Shown here: piece by piece, positions 1 to 9,003 of the stretch
Position numbering within the stretch: the first letter of the stretch is position 1
Layout of the letters: each line of letters begins with the position of its first letter
Assembly: GCF_012932445.1 (NCBI RefSeq)
Contig: NZ_JAAIIJ010000006.1
Location: 1 to 53,783, forward strand
DNA from: Bifidobacterium panos
GTDB taxonomy: Bacteria; Actinomycetota; Actinomycetes; Actinomycetales; Bifidobacteriaceae
Length of the DNA stretch: 53,783 nt
Direction: 5' to 3'
Position numbers and translations under genes: made by a program
The notes under the pieces: model-generated
What the model saw: only the letters and a program-made list of their open reading frames with translations
Told to the model about the DNA's origin: nothing
Databases searched by the model: none

Positions 1-97
1 GTGGATAACTCCCTCGCTCTCCCTCGCTCTCCCCTCATCGGGCAACCCATCGCTCTTCCCCTGAACACAGCGCTCTTACCCAAGTTACGCTTTCAGC

Positions 98-206
98 AAG
101 TGCATTATCGCTTTTGCGCTTCATCGCTCAAATGCGTTGCCACGTAGAACTGGTTTTAGTAGGTGCGTTATCGTGTGGGAACTGCTATTCAGTAAGTGCG
201 TTGCCG
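98..206 (+). repeat. Degenerate 31-33 bp tandem units leading into hairpin 1
   Basis: Four units start at 98, 130, 161 and 194. Each opens with a 13-bp block close to AAGTGCGTTATCG, followed by 18-20 variable bases. The last variable block is the left arm of hairpin 1. On the minus strand, related units precede hairpin 2: GGGTGCGTTATCG directly before its stem, and GGGCGCGTTGCTG one unit further out. An 18-base stretch (162-179) recurs inverted at 472-489. The layout resembles repeat plus spacer, but the repeats are short and diverged and no cas gene is present. Confidence 0.6.
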
Positions 207-295
207 CAGGGGGCTGGCGGCTTGCTATTTCCTACCGCTCCGGGCCGCTCTGGCCAAGTCTTACGTACGTAAACAGCAAGCCGCCAGCCCCCTGC
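206..295 (+). repeat. Hairpin element 1 (variable stem, conserved loop)
   Basis: The arms 206-226 and 275-295 are perfectly complementary over 21 bp. The 48-base loop (227-274) contains CTCCGGGCC, a 5-base spacer, then GGCCAAGTCTTACGT. The two GGCC blocks could form a small inner hairpin. The same loop, with a completely different stem, occurs at 391-478 (inverted) and 53520-53592. There is no U-tract, so this is not an ordinary terminator. Confidence 0.85.
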
Positions 296-390
296 TCACC
301 TGCATGGGTATGTTGCGTTTGGTGCTGTTCATCTTGGGTTTAATCAACGTTTCTTAAGCTGAACTCAACGTGACTTGACGCTGGAAGGGA

Positions 391-478
391 GTGTGGGGTC
401 GGGATGTTCCATTTTCGTACGTAAGACTTGGCCAGAGCGGCCCGGAGCGTTAGAACATGGAACATCCCGACCCCACAC
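391..478 (-). repeat. Hairpin element 2 (variable stem, conserved loop)
   Basis: The arms 391-412 and 457-478 pair perfectly over 22 bp. Read on the minus strand, the 44-base loop matches that of hairpin 1 almost base for base over about 36 positions, including GGCCAAGTCTTACGTACG. The stem shares only a few bases next to the preceding repeat block with any unit of the plus-strand array. Hairpins 1 and 2 therefore face each other about 95 bp apart. Confidence 0.85.
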
Positions 479-644
479 GATAACGCACCCAAAGAATATG
501 AAGCTCAAAAGCAGCAACGCGCCCACTAAAAAGCGAAAAGCGATTCCAGTGGCAACCACTTAAGGCAAAAGACAAAAGCTGCAACCCGTGTGGGAAAAGC
601 AGGGGTTTGAAGCGGAGGGGAGAGCTGGGGGCGAAAGCGAGGGA

Positions 645-1313
645 CTAGCGCTTGTCGATGAGGACTACGTGGGTGGGTTCCAGTCCGGGGGCGACGGGCG
701 CTTCGACGACTCGCGGATTAGCGCCGCGATATGTGTTGATTACTTTGGCGGCCTTGTCGAGTTCGGCCTGAGCGGAACGACCCTTCAGGGCTACCAGTTG
801 CCCGTGCGACTTTAACAATGGTAGCGTCCATCCCGCAAGCTTCGTCATAGGCGCCACCGCACGACAAGTCACCGCGGCAAACGGATGCATCGCCCGGTTT
901 TTGCGCATGGCCGCAATGATTTCCTCCGAGCGCGCACGCTCAATGCGCACATTGGACAAGTCCATTGTATCGACGCATTCAGCCAGCCATTCCACGCGCC
1001 GCTCCATTGGCTCGATAAGCGTGAACTCGCAATCGGGAAGGCAGGCTGCCGCGACCAATCCGGGGAATCCGCCACCGCTGCCGACGTCGGCCACGGTTTT
1101 GAAGCGCGCTCCTTCGACGGCCTGGCGAATGAACGGCACGATGGCCGCTGAGTTCAGGATATGCCGTTCCCAGATGATATCCACATCGCGCGGCCCGATC
1201 AGCCCACGTGGTTCACCTTCCTGAGCGAGTTTCACGTGAAACTTCTCCAACTGGGGCAAGGCCTCTCCGAGCACTTCCCCAAGAATCGGCGATCCGGCCA
1301 GTTCGTCGGTCAT
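645..1313 (-). CDS. rsmG: 16S rRNA (guanine527-N7)-methyltransferase RsmG
   Basis: The product methylates N7 of G527 in 16S rRNA using S-adenosylmethionine. It is about 222 residues, normal for the family. The SAM-binding Rossmann signature [13 protein letters not shown] is clear, followed by [14 protein letters not shown] chose the ATG at 1313 because AAGGGAAAG sits just upstream; an in-frame start 21 bases earlier at 1334 has no better site. It is the last gene of the minus-strand run rpmH-rnpA-yidD-yidC-jag-rsmG, 60 bases downstream of jag. Loss of this enzyme gives low-level streptomycin resistance in other bacteria; the gene here looks intact. Confidence 0.95.
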   Translation of the reverse strand: MTDELAGSPILGEVLGEALPQLEKFHVKLAQEGEPRGLIGPRDVDIIWERHILNSAAIVPFIRQAVEGARFKTVADVGSGGGFPGLVAAACLPDCEFTLIEPMERRVEWLAECVDTMDLSNVRIERARSEEIIAAMRKNRAMHPFAAVTCRAVAPMTKLAGWTLPLLKSHGQLVALKGRSAQAELDKAAKVINTYRGANPRVVEAPVAPGLEPTHVVLIDKR

Positions 1314-1373
1314 GATGGCTTTCCCTTCATACAAAAACAGGGAGCCCTATGGACTCCCTGTTTCACGTGAAAC

Positions 1374-1889
1374 CTATTCCTCGTCTTCGTCGCCGGCGGT
1401 CGCCTTAAGATACACCGTCACGTAACGATGCGGTTCCTCCCCATGCGAACGAGACTTCAAACCCTCCTCACGGACGGTGTCATGAACCACCTTACGCTCA
1501 AAAGAATTCATGGGTTCCAGATCAACCGGCTCCCCGGTTTCCTTCACCTCGTCAACGGCATCCAACGCAAGATCGTGCAGACGCTGACGCTTGCGCTTCA
1601 AGAAGCCATCCACATCCACGATCAAGCGGGAACGCTCGCCTGTCTTCTGCTGGACAGCCAGCCGGGTAAGCTGCTGCAAGGCGTCCACCACCTCGCCGTC
1701 CCGACCGATGAGATGCTTGATGTCCGCATTATCATCAGCGACAATCTGCACCACCGGACGGCCGTTGCGCACACCCATTTCGATATCGCCATCGTAATCG
1801 GCAATATCCAGCAACTCCTCAAGATAATCAGCAGCGATGTCAGCTTCCTCGTTGAGCTGATCCATCGTCTTGTCGTCATCCAGTGTCAT
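1374..1889 (-). CDS. jag: Jag/KhpB RNA-binding protein (KH and R3H domains)
   Basis: A 171-residue protein of the Jag (SpoIIIJ-associated, KhpB) family. The N-terminal part is acidic. A KH-type RNA-binding domain follows at about residues 45-95 (LIGRDGEVVDALQQL is its GxxG-type loop region), and the C-terminal R3H domain (about 100-165) carries RKVVHDTVREEGLKSRSHG. These proteins bind RNA and are linked to cell-envelope growth control in Gram-positive bacteria. The gene lies between yidC and rsmG, its usual place. The ATG at 1889 is preceded by AAGGAG at good spacing. Confidence 0.93.
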   Translation of the reverse strand: MTLDDDKTMDQLNEEADIAADYLEELLDIADYDGDIEMGVRNGRPVVQIVADDNADIKHLIGRDGEVVDALQQLTRLAVQQKTGERSRLIVDVDGFLKRKRQRLHDLALDAVDEVKETGEPVDLEPMNSFERKVVHDTVREEGLKSRSHGEEPHRYVTVYLKATAGDEDEE

Positions 1890-1999
1890 ATGTACTCCTT
1901 ATCGGCGTGGGACCCATCACCTAGTCTAAACCCGACCATCGGAAAACCATACCCAAGGTCGACGGTGCGACGTTTCACGTGAAACGCCGCATCCGATGA

Positions 2000-3010
2000 T
2001 TACTTCTTCTTGCGCTTTCGCTGTGGCTGTTGGCGCTGGTATCCCTTGCTCACCTTGCGCTCAGCCTCTTCCTTGGCGTGCTGCAGCTCCTCCTCTTCAA
2101 GGGAGATTTCACCGGCCTTGGCGCGGCGAGCGTTCTCACGGTTGTGATCGCGAATCTTCTTGGCATCGGCAGCCGGGGAACCGGGCGTCGGGAACTCATA
2201 GACCTGCCAGATGGTGCGCAACAAGCTGCACACGTTGTTGGTCAGCCAGTACACCAAAACGGCGAACGGCATGGTGATACCGGAGAAGATGTACATGAGG
2301 GGAAAAATCCACAGCATGGCCTTCTGCATGGTGGCAGCCGAGCCCTGCATGGTGGCGGGGTTCACGTTACGGCGCATCTGGAACCACTGCATATAGAACA
2401 TGCAGCCGCACATCAGAGCCACGAAGCTGCCGATGACGACTTTGCCGATCGCATCGGCGGTGGTGAAGTTGTCGGTCACGCTCACCACACCGAACACATT
2501 CGTGGCGGAGAAGCCCTGGGCCGTCGCCTGGTCAAAGGCACCGAGCGATGCGCGCTTGCCGCGTGCGATATAGGGGATGGCGGACAGCGTGTAGAACATG
2601 CACATGAACACAGGCCCCTGCACCAGCATCGGCAGGCATGAGCCGGCCGGGTTCGCCTTGTTGTCCTGATAGAGCTTCATCATCTCGCGGCTCAGCGCTT
2701 CCTTGCTGGCCTGATCGGTTTTGCCCTTGTATTTGTTCTGAATACGCTGGATCTTGGGCTGCAGCGCCTGCAGTTTGCGCATCGACTTCATCTGCTTGTA
2801 GTAGATGGGGAAGATGCATGCATGCACCACCAACACCAAGACGATGATGGACAGGATCCACGAGAACCCGATGGGTGACATGCCGATCATGGTCAGAAAC
2901 TTATGGAAGCCTGCCAGAATCTGGGTCATCAACCATTCGATCGGGGTCAGGATCTTATACAGAAAGCCCCAGAATCCGCTATCGAGGAGGAAATTGTCTT
3001 GGTTAATCAT
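2000..3010 (-). CDS. yidC: Membrane protein insertase YidC
   Basis: YidC/Oxa1/Alb3-family insertase of about 336 residues, which places proteins in the cytoplasmic membrane alone or with SecYEG. Visible features are an N-terminal hydrophobic segment, the conserved core beginning SWILSIIVLVLVVHACIFP, a cytoplasmic coiled loop (KQMKSMRKLQALQPKIQRIQ), further membrane segments, and a very basic C-terminal tail ending QRKRKKK that probably contacts the ribosome. I chose the ATG at 3010 (MINQDNFLL), preceded by AAGGATT; a longer frame reaches 3076 but overlaps yidD. It follows yidD by 11 bases. Confidence 0.95.
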   Translation of the reverse strand: MINQDNFLLDSGFWGFLYKILTPIEWLMTQILAGFHKFLTMIGMSPIGFSWILSIIVLVLVVHACIFPIYYKQMKSMRKLQALQPKIQRIQNKYKGKTDQASKEALSREMMKLYQDNKANPAGSCLPMLVQGPVFMCMFYTLSAIPYIARGKRASLGAFDQATAQGFSATNVFGVVSVTDNFTTADAIGKVVIGSFVALMCGCMFYMQWFQMRRNVNPATMQGSAATMQKAMLWIFPLMYIFSGITMPFAVLVYWLTNNVCSLLRTIWQVYEFPTPGSPAADAKKIRDHNRENARRAKAGEISLEEEELQHAKEEAERKVSKGYQRQQPQRKRKKK

Positions 3011-3021
3011 CGGATGAATCC

Positions 3022-3324
3022 TTACTCGTCGTCCGCCAAAGGCTTCAATCTCGGTTCTTCGTGGGCTTTCGACCACCGAAAACGATACAACACCGAGAAA
3101 CGCTGTGGCACGTCATCTATGCCGCCATTACTCCAGGGACGGCATCGCAACAACCGCAACACCGACAACAACCCGCCCCGGCACGCTCCGAACCGCCGGA
3201 TCGCCTGAATCGCATAATTCGAGCAACTGGGATAATACCGGCAGCAAGGTGCGCAACGGTGCGCCGAAAAAACGCATTGGTACCAGCGCACCGCGCGTAT
3301 CATGACATTGCCCGTAACGCTCAT
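3022..3324 (-). CDS. yidD: Membrane protein insertion efficiency factor YidD
   Basis: A small protein of up to 100 residues of the YidD family, which assists YidC-dependent insertion at the membrane. It carries the family cysteine-rich core CCRYYPSCSNYAIQAI and the following GGLLSVLRLLRCRPWSNGG. The start is uncertain. The ATG at 3324 lies one base after the rnpA stop and suggests translational coupling; an internal ATG at 3303 (MIRAVRWYQ) would match the length of shorter family members. The gene sits between rnpA and yidC, the standard order. Confidence 0.92.
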   Translation of the reverse strand: MSVTGNVMIRAVRWYQCVFSAHRCAPCCRYYPSCSNYAIQAIRRFGACRGGLLSVLRLLRCRPWSNGGIDDVPQRFSVLYRFRWSKAHEEPRLKPLADDE

Positions 3325-3325
3325 G

Positions 3326-3688
3326 TCAATCCCGGCCCATCCGTGCCGTCACCGCATCGAATCCCGAAGCCATTTGCTTATCCAGCATCTGAAAGGACGC
3401 TGCCGCGGCGGATGGTTTTGCCCGCAACACCACATCGACGCCCTCGGGCAGGTGATCCTCATAGCGACGGGCCAGCACACGAAAGCGACGTTTGACGGCG
3501 TTTCGCGTAACGGCATTGCCCACCGCTTTGGATACGGCCAAGCCAACGCGCCGACTGCTCGCCGCCACACTCCCATGTGCCTGGGAATCATCACGCATTG
3601 CGTAATGCACGATGAAATCCCGGCACGAGACCTTGCGGCGTCGCTTGAGTACGGCGACGAAATCGCTGTGGCTTCTCAACCGTTCCAC
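3326..3688 (-). CDS. rnpA: Ribonuclease P protein component
   Basis: Protein subunit of RNase P, which helps the catalytic RNA mature tRNA 5' ends. It is 120 residues, normal length, with the RNR signature in [16 protein letters not shown]. The first codon is GTG ([10 protein letters not shown]); no ATG gives a better family alignment. It is 23 bases downstream of rpmH, the near-universal pairing. The C-terminal region ([15 protein letters not shown]) is less conserved. Confidence 0.95.
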   Translation of the reverse strand: MERLRSHSDFVAVLKRRRKVSCRDFIVHYAMRDDSQAHGSVAASSRRVGLAVSKAVGNAVTRNAVKRRFRVLARRYEDHLPEGVDVVLRAKPSAAAASFQMLDKQMASGFDAVTARMGRD

Positions 3689-3711
3689 GGTGACGATGCC
3701 GTCGGCATCAA

Positions 3712-3846
3712 TCAGGCGGACAGGTTCTTGCGACCCTTGGCGCGGCGACGGTTAATCACGGCGCGACCGGAACGGGTGCGCATGCGCAGACGGAAGCCGT
3801 GCTTCATGTGGCGACGACGGTTGTTGGGCTGGAAAGTCCTCTTCAT
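3712..3846 (-). CDS. rpmH: 50S ribosomal protein L34
   Basis: A 44-residue, very basic ribosomal protein, starting [18 protein letters not shown] and ending GRKNLSA. It is the typical L34 and the first gene of the minus-strand operon with rnpA, yidD, yidC, jag and rsmG. The start is the ATG at 3846. Its promoter must lie in 3847-4137, back to back with that of dnaA. Confidence 0.97.
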   Translation of the reverse strand: MKRTFQPNNRRRHMKHGFRLRMRTRSGRAVINRRRAKGRKNLSA

Positions 3847-4137
3847 AGTTTGCTCCTAGGTTTTTCGGTCACGCTGACGCGCGACCCTCACGTGAGTCAA
3901 GCTCTATCAACCTACCCTTACCCCTGCCCTAACGTCAACTTGGCAACACAACATGCAACCGCATGCGATTTTTGAAACCCATCAGACGGCTGTAATACCG
4001 CCGAAAGTTATCCACAAATTACACGCATGTTATTCAGAATCGAGTAATTACAACACGCGAGGCTGTGGATAACTCGTAGGGGAGGAGTAACAATAGAACA
4101 TCGAACACGCATTGCAGGAGCACAGAAAGGAAGAGCC
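3847..4137. promoter_or_regulatory. rpmH-dnaA divergent regulatory region with DnaA boxes
   Basis: This 291-base gap holds two perfect DnaA boxes: TTATCCACA at 4008-4016 on the plus strand and TGTGGATAA at 4064-4072 (minus-strand orientation). They suit autoregulation of dnaA and may form part of a bipartite origin with the larger cluster after dnaA. The AGGAAGAGCC before 4138 is the dnaA ribosome binding site. I cannot place -35/-10 boxes with confidence. Confidence 0.75.
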
Positions 4138-5637
4138 ATGGCCACTGAAAACGAAAATCCAGTGGTTCAGGCCAACCGTATCTGGAATGACGCACTGGCA
4201 TTGCTCAAGCACAATCAGTCGCTTTCGTCGCGGGACAAAGGCTGGTTAACCGGGGTGATTCCCGAGGCGGTGTTCGGCACGACGATTGTGCTGTGCCTCG
4301 ACAACGCCGGCACTCGCCAAGCGTTGGAAAACGAACTGAAACAGCCGTTATTGGACGCGCTGAAAATGGTGACCAACCAGGACATGATGCCCGCGTTCAA
4401 AATCGCAACACCTGTCCAAACGGAGCAGGAGAACAACTCCTATATACCCCCCTCACTTGCGGATCTCGGTCAGGAATCTTTCGCGGCGGCCAGTTCCATG
4501 CCAAGTGCGCCGAGCGCATTGGCGATGCCCACCGAGACCGATAACCAATATGACAGCCAATATGTCATTGGCACTAACAAAATGGCGCGCGACCCGGAAA
4601 CGCATCTGAACAAAAACGCGACATTCGACACATTCGTTCCGGGAGATTCCAACCGTTTCGCACGCACCGTAGCCCTTGCGGTCGCCGAAGGTTCCGGGCG
4701 CGATTTCAATCCGCTGTGTATTTATGGTGGGTCGGGTCTGGGCAAAACCCACCTGCTCAACGCCATCGGCAACTATGCTCTCGTCAAAGACCCCCGCTTG
4801 AAGGTTCGTTACGTCAATAGCGAGGAATTCACCAACGAGTTCATCGAAGCGTTGCAGAACCCCAACCAAAGCCAGGGTCAAATCGCCGAATTCAACCGAC
4901 GGTACCGCGAGGTCGATGTGCTGCTCATCGATGACATCCAGTTTCTGGGTGGCAAGGAAGCGACGCTCGAACAGTTCTTCCATACGTTCAATGCCCTGCA
5001 TCAGGCGAATAAGCGCATTGTTATCGCCTCTGATGTGGCGCCGAAGAATCTTAAAGGCTTCGAGGCGAGGTTGATTTCGCGTTTTGATTCCGGCTTGACG
5101 GTGGATGTCAAACCGCCGGATCTGGAGACGCGCATCGCGATCCTGCGCATGATGGCCTCCATGAACCACAGCAATATCCCCAATGATGTGCTTGATCTTA
5201 TCGCCGAACGGTTCACGGAGAATATCCGCGAACTCGAAGGCGCCCTCACCCGCGTCACGGCCGTCGCCTCACTGAGCAACCAGCCGGTTACGCGCGCGAT
5301 GGCGGAACAGACGCTGCAGGATTTCTTCACCACGGATGTGGAGATCAAGCCTACTGACATCATCGGTCAGGCAGCCAAGTATTTTCATTTGACATTCGAC
5401 GATATCGTCGGTCGCTCGCGCATGAAGAACATCGCGCTGGCCAGGCAGGTCGCCATGTATCTGACACGTGAAATGACCAGCATGAGCCTTGTCGACATCG
5501 GCAAGGTGTTCGGCGGCAAGGACCACACCACGGTGATGCACGCCTGCGACCGCATCACCACGGAAATGCAGGAGCGGCAGGAGATCTATAACTATGTTAT
5601 GGAGCTTACCGTCCGCCTCAAGCAGAACAACAACTGA
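4138..5637 (+). CDS. dnaA: Chromosomal replication initiator DnaA
   Basis: The 499-residue initiator binds DnaA boxes and opens the origin. The N-terminal helicase-contact domain (about 1-90) is followed by a variable linker, then the AAA+ domain with Walker [10 protein letters not shown] (about 197-205) and Walker B LLIDDIQF (about 262). The C-terminal DNA-binding domain carries the signature [14 protein letters not shown] (about 460). The ATG at 4138 has a good ribosome binding site. DnaA boxes lie on both sides of the gene, consistent with autoregulation and origin function. Confidence 0.99.
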   Translation: MATENENPVVQANRIWNDALALLKHNQSLSSRDKGWLTGVIPEAVFGTTIVLCLDNAGTRQALENELKQPLLDALKMVTNQDMMPAFKIATPVQTEQENNSYIPPSLADLGQESFAAASSMPSAPSALAMPTETDNQYDSQYVIGTNKMARDPETHLNKNATFDTFVPGDSNRFARTVALAVAEGSGRDFNPLCIYGGSGLGKTHLLNAIGNYALVKDPRLKVRYVNSEEFTNEFIEALQNPNQSQGQIAEFNRRYREVDVLLIDDIQFLGGKEATLEQFFHTFNALHQANKRIVIASDVAPKNLKGFEARLISRFDSGLTVDVKPPDLETRIAILRMMASMNHSNIPNDVLDLIAERFTENIRELEGALTRVTAVASLSNQPVTRAMAEQTLQDFFTTDVEIKPTDIIGQAAKYFHLTFDDIVGRSRMKNIALARQVAMYLTREMTSMSLVDIGKVFGGKDHTTVMHACDRITTEMQERQEIYNYVMELTVRLKQNNN

Positions 5638-6078
5638 CCTAAGACACTCCGAGCAAGTGGTAAACCATCCATCCAGTTATCCACATCGTTATACACAAAT
5701 GTGGGTAAAGGTTGCGGATAAGTCGTGGATGAACCGCCCATTTCGTGTGGATAACTCGTGGAAAACATGCCAAAAATGTGGATAACCTGATCTCTTTCAA
5801 TTCGCTGTGGATAACTCAGCAGGTTATCCACATCGTTTCTTCAGTTATCCACAATCCAACCGACCCCAGTAAAGCCAATAGCCAGAACGCCTGCGACGAC
5901 TTTCCCACACTATCCACAGCTCTTATTATGACTATTCCTTTTGTTCTCTATTAAATATTCATCATCAACAGCCGAACTCAAGACGATGACGCATCACCAG
6001 TTGGACGGCCCGTCGCTAGAATGAAATATCAGCATGACGTAGTAACCGCCACATAGGCGTTGAATGAAAGCAGGCATT
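5638..6078. other. Chromosomal origin of replication (oriC), dnaA-dnaN intergenic
   Basis: Perfect TTATCCACA boxes occur at 5677-5685, 5824-5832 and 5845-5853 on the plus strand, with TTATACACA at 5689-5697. Boxes in the opposite orientation (TGTGGATAA) are at 5746-5754, 5777-5785 and 5806-5814. A weaker CTATCCACA lies at 5910-5918. The cluster is followed by an AT-rich stretch (about 5919-5968: TCTTATTATGACTATTCC and onward) that is the likely unwinding element. The position between dnaA and dnaN is the classical one. No gene is visible in the gap. Confidence 0.93.
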
Positions 6079-7203
6079 ATGAAGGTTGAAGTCGATTCCG
6101 CCGCTCTTGCTGAAGCCGTGGCTTGGACCACCAGAGTCATCGATGCGCGCCCTTCCAATCCGATTCTTGCAGGTGTGCAGCTTGAAGCTGCGGAAGGCGC
6201 TTTACGATTTTCCGCTTTCAATTACGAGATTTCGGCCCGTCACCATATCGAAGCTGGAGTGGACGAAGCGGGCACGGTATTGGTGTTGGGCAAACTGCTC
6301 GCCGATATCACCAAATCGTTGCCTGCCGAAAAAACCTACCTCACTGCCGACGAAACCACGCTGACCATCACTTCCGGCAAGTCCACGTTCACCATGCAGC
6401 TCATGCCGAACGCCGAATACCCCGATTTGCCGCACACGCCGGCCAAACTCGGCCAAGTCGACGCCCCCACGTTCATCCAGGCCGTTTCCCAAGCCTGTGT
6501 CGCGGTCTCCCACGAAGAGAACCGCCCGGTGCTCACCGGCGTGCGTATGCAATTCGAGGGTGACAAGGTGACGTTGAGCTCGACCGATCGTTTCCGACTG
6601 TCCCGCACCACATTCACTTGGACGCCCGAAAACGCGAACGTGAACGCCACGACGTTGGTGCGCGGCTCGCTGGTGCGCGATATCGCCCGGTCACTCGACG
6701 AACATCAGAACCTCACCATCGATTTCGATGCCGACAATCCGTCGCTGCTTGGGTTTGAAAATGCCGGCCGCGTTTCCACTTCCCAGCTGATCGACGGTGA
6801 ATTCCCGGCGGTTGACCGCCTGTTCGTCGATGAATATCCAACCCAGGCCGTCATCGACAAGCAAGCGTTGCTGAGCGCAATCAAGCGCGTGGCGCTGGTC
6901 GCGGAACGCAATGCGCCCATCCGCATGGTGTTTTCGGGGCAGGAGCTCACGTTGAGCGCCGGTGCCGTGGATGAGGCGCAAGCCACTGAAACCATCGACA
7001 TCGACATGGATGGCGAAGACATCACCGTCGCGTTCAATCCCGCGTATCTTGTGGAGGGGTTGAGCGCGATCAGCGAACCGTTCGTGCGCATGAAACTTAC
7101 CACCGCCGTCAAGCCGGTGGAATTCAACGGCCAGCAGGAAGCCGATTCCGACGAATCGATGGACTATCGCTACCTGCTGGTGCCGATGCGTTTCAACAGC
7201 TGA
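6079..7203 (+). CDS. dnaN: DNA polymerase III beta subunit (sliding clamp)
   Basis: The 374-residue ring clamp tethers polymerase III and other enzymes to DNA. The three clamp-fold domains are recognisable, starting MKVEVDSAALAEAVAWTTR and ending in the conserved YLLVPMRF. I prefer the ATG at 6079 because it aligns with the family start; an in-frame ATG at 6064 would add five residues. The gene is followed 26 bases later by recF, the standard order. Confidence 0.97.
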   Translation: MKVEVDSAALAEAVAWTTRVIDARPSNPILAGVQLEAAEGALRFSAFNYEISARHHIEAGVDEAGTVLVLGKLLADITKSLPAEKTYLTADETTLTITSGKSTFTMQLMPNAEYPDLPHTPAKLGQVDAPTFIQAVSQACVAVSHEENRPVLTGVRMQFEGDKVTLSSTDRFRLSRTTFTWTPENANVNATTLVRGSLVRDIARSLDEHQNLTIDFDADNPSLLGFENAGRVSTSQLIDGEFPAVDRLFVDEYPTQAVIDKQALLSAIKRVALVAERNAPIRMVFSGQELTLSAGAVDEAQATETIDIDMDGEDITVAFNPAYLVEGLSAISEPFVRMKLTTAVKPVEFNGQQEADSDESMDYRYLLVPMRFNS

Positions 7204-7229
7204 CGCGAAATACCAAGAACCACATCTCG

Positions 7230-8390
7230 ATGCACATCTGCCGTCTTGCCCTTGACCACTTCCGCTCCTGGAGCGAGGTCGTGGTCGATTTCACGCCAGG
7301 CGTGAACGTGTTGCACGGGTCGAACGGACTGGGCAAAACCAATCTCGTCGAGGCGGCGGAAGTGCTGTCGACCGGCACCAGCCACCGTGTTTCCGCCTCG
7401 TTGCCACTGATCGAACGCGGGGCGAGCAAGGCGACGATTCGCGCCAATGTCGACGACGATTCATCCGTCACGACATACGAGGCGACCATCGTGGCGCATG
7501 GCGCGAACCGGGCCCGCATCAATTCGGGCCAATCGCAGTATCTGCGCGACATCATCGGATTGGTGCCTTCCGTTTCGTTCACTCCCGAAGATCAACGTCT
7601 GATTTATGGCGAACCTTCCGTGCGGCGCAACTTCCTCAATCAAAGCGGCGCTCTGCTGGTGCCGCATTATGCCGAACAATTGCAGCGGTTCACACAAATC
7701 GCCCGGCAGCGCGCGGCCCTGCTCAAGCAACTTGCGGGGCGTGAGGGCATGGCTGACAGTGTGTTGAGCGGTTTGGAGGTATGGACCGGCCAATTCATCG
7801 AAGCCGGCGTGGAATTGACGCGCATGCGCTCCTCGCTGATGTCGCGGTTGGCCGAACCGTTCACCGAGATTTACGCCCGACTGGCTTCGGACAATGGCAA
7901 GGCCTGTCTGGCCTACATGCCCTCGTTCGAGGAGGTGCTGTCGTCTGATGATCCGCATGCGATGATATCGGCGCATTTTCAGCGCCTGTACCCGGGTGAG
8001 GTCGCTCGGGGCATCAATCTCATCGGGCCGCAACGCGACGACCTGGACGTGACGTTGGATGGCATGAGCGCTAAGGAATTCGCCTCCAACGGCGAAATGT
8101 GGACCATGGCGCTTGCGTTGAAAATGGCGCTGTTTGAAACAGTGACCGCCGAACGCGGGATGAAGCCCATCGTGATTCTCGATGATGTGTTCGCCCAGTT
8201 GGATGAGTCGCGCCGCGAGCAGATTCTGCGATTCGCCCAGAATCAGGAGCAGGTGTTGATTACCGTCGCCGCCGCAAGCGACATTCCTCCAACGGCAGGC
8301 GCGAATATCATCGATGTCGCCTCATTGCGCGAATCTTTCAATGCACATGCCGACATCGACGCCGGGTCGATTGATGGGGTGGATGTATGA
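7230..8390 (+). CDS. recF: DNA replication and repair protein RecF
   Basis: SMC-like ATPase of 386 residues that loads RecA at single-strand gaps with RecO and RecR. It starts MHICRLALDHFRSW and carries Walker A GSNGLGKTN near residues 30-38. The C-terminal Walker B and D-loop are in VILDDVFAQLDESRR. The stop codon overlaps the start of the next gene (ATGA at 8387-8390), indicating translational coupling. Length and motifs look complete. Confidence 0.97.
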   Translation: MHICRLALDHFRSWSEVVVDFTPGVNVLHGSNGLGKTNLVEAAEVLSTGTSHRVSASLPLIERGASKATIRANVDDDSSVTTYEATIVAHGANRARINSGQSQYLRDIIGLVPSVSFTPEDQRLIYGEPSVRRNFLNQSGALLVPHYAEQLQRFTQIARQRAALLKQLAGREGMADSVLSGLEVWTGQFIEAGVELTRMRSSLMSRLAEPFTEIYARLASDNGKACLAYMPSFEEVLSSDDPHAMISAHFQRLYPGEVARGINLIGPQRDDLDVTLDGMSAKEFASNGEMWTMALALKMALFETVTAERGMKPIVILDDVFAQLDESRREQILRFAQNQEQVLITVAAASDIPPTAGANIIDVASLRESFNAHADIDAGSIDGVDV

Positions 8391-8857
8391 CCCCGCCGAT
8401 CGCAATGACATTGCAACTTGATCAGCGCTTGCTGCCGGCGCAAATATTCGAACGTTACGCCGCTCGCGAAAATTATCGGATCGTTCGGGCCTCCCGCGCC
8501 GAAGCGGCGTGGGAAAGTTTCGGCAAACCGGGTCGCGACCCCGCGCGATTCGGCGGCGTGGCTCGCGCGATGGCCGTGCAAGGCGATTGGGTGCCTCATT
8601 TGAAAATCGCGCAACTCAACGAACATTGGGACCAGGTGGTCGGCCCGGGGATCGCGCAACATTCGCATGTGGTGAGTTTGCGTGATGGCGTGCTTGTCAT
8701 CGCCGCCGAATCACAAGTGTGGGCCACCCAGCTGACCTTTCTTGTCCCCCAGCTTTCCGCCACCATCCGCGAGCGTCTTGAAGGCCTGCGCATCAACGAC
8801 ATTCGCGTCAATGGACCTTCCGTGGGTTATTCGCGCAAATGGGTCAAACGACGCTAA
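8387..8857 (+). CDS. dciA: DUF721 protein, DciA-like helicase loader
   Basis: A 156-residue protein with the DUF721 fold in its second half (LNEHWDQVVGPGIAQHSHVV, then LVIAAESQVWATQL and FLVPQL). DUF721 proteins between recF and gyrB in actinobacteria correspond to mycobacterial Rv0004, a DciA-type protein that works with the replicative helicase DnaB. The first 50 residues are family-variable. The gene overlaps recF by four bases, so the two are probably translated together. Confidence 0.88.
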   Translation: MTPPIAMTLQLDQRLLPAQIFERYAARENYRIVRASRAEAAWESFGKPGRDPARFGGVARAMAVQGDWVPHLKIAQLNEHWDQVVGPGIAQHSHVVSLRDGVLVIAAESQVWATQLTFLVPQLSATIRERLEGLRINDIRVNGPSVGYSRKWVKRR

Positions 8858-9003
8858 AGGGCATGTAGGCCTCTCGTCGTGCCACACGAGTAGAATCACA
8901 CACAGTATGGTCAAAACGCTTCACGACCCCTTAGAGGGCGTTTTTGAGGCATCGACCCGCGAAAATACCCTTCGCGTCACATACCATGCAGGAAGGAAGC
9001 TCC

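Larger units (their letters stand above)
1..644. other. Non-coding region downstream of rsmG with inverted stem-loop elements
   Basis: No convincing gene is visible in this stretch, although the usual bifidobacterial neighbours of rsmG (parA/parB) could lie further out. The first bases (GTGGATAAC) look like the end of a DnaA box cut by the window edge. The rest holds short degenerate repeats (98-206) and two long perfect hairpins in opposite orientation (206-295 and 391-478). A weak hydrophobic frame on the minus strand (about 559-365) runs through the repeats; it has no clear ribosome binding site and I do not call it. Confidence 0.6.

Noticed and set aside
98..226. CRISPR array
   Set aside because: The repeat block is only about 13 bases and diverged, there are four units, spacers are short, and no cas gene is in the window.
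365..559. Small hydrophobic protein on the minus strand through hairpin 2
   Set aside because: No good ribosome binding site, and the frame is made of the repeat units and the hairpin; the conservation is explained by the DNA repeats.
7461..8033. Antisense frame in recF
   Set aside because: A shadow of the sense codons with no initiation signal; recF is complete.
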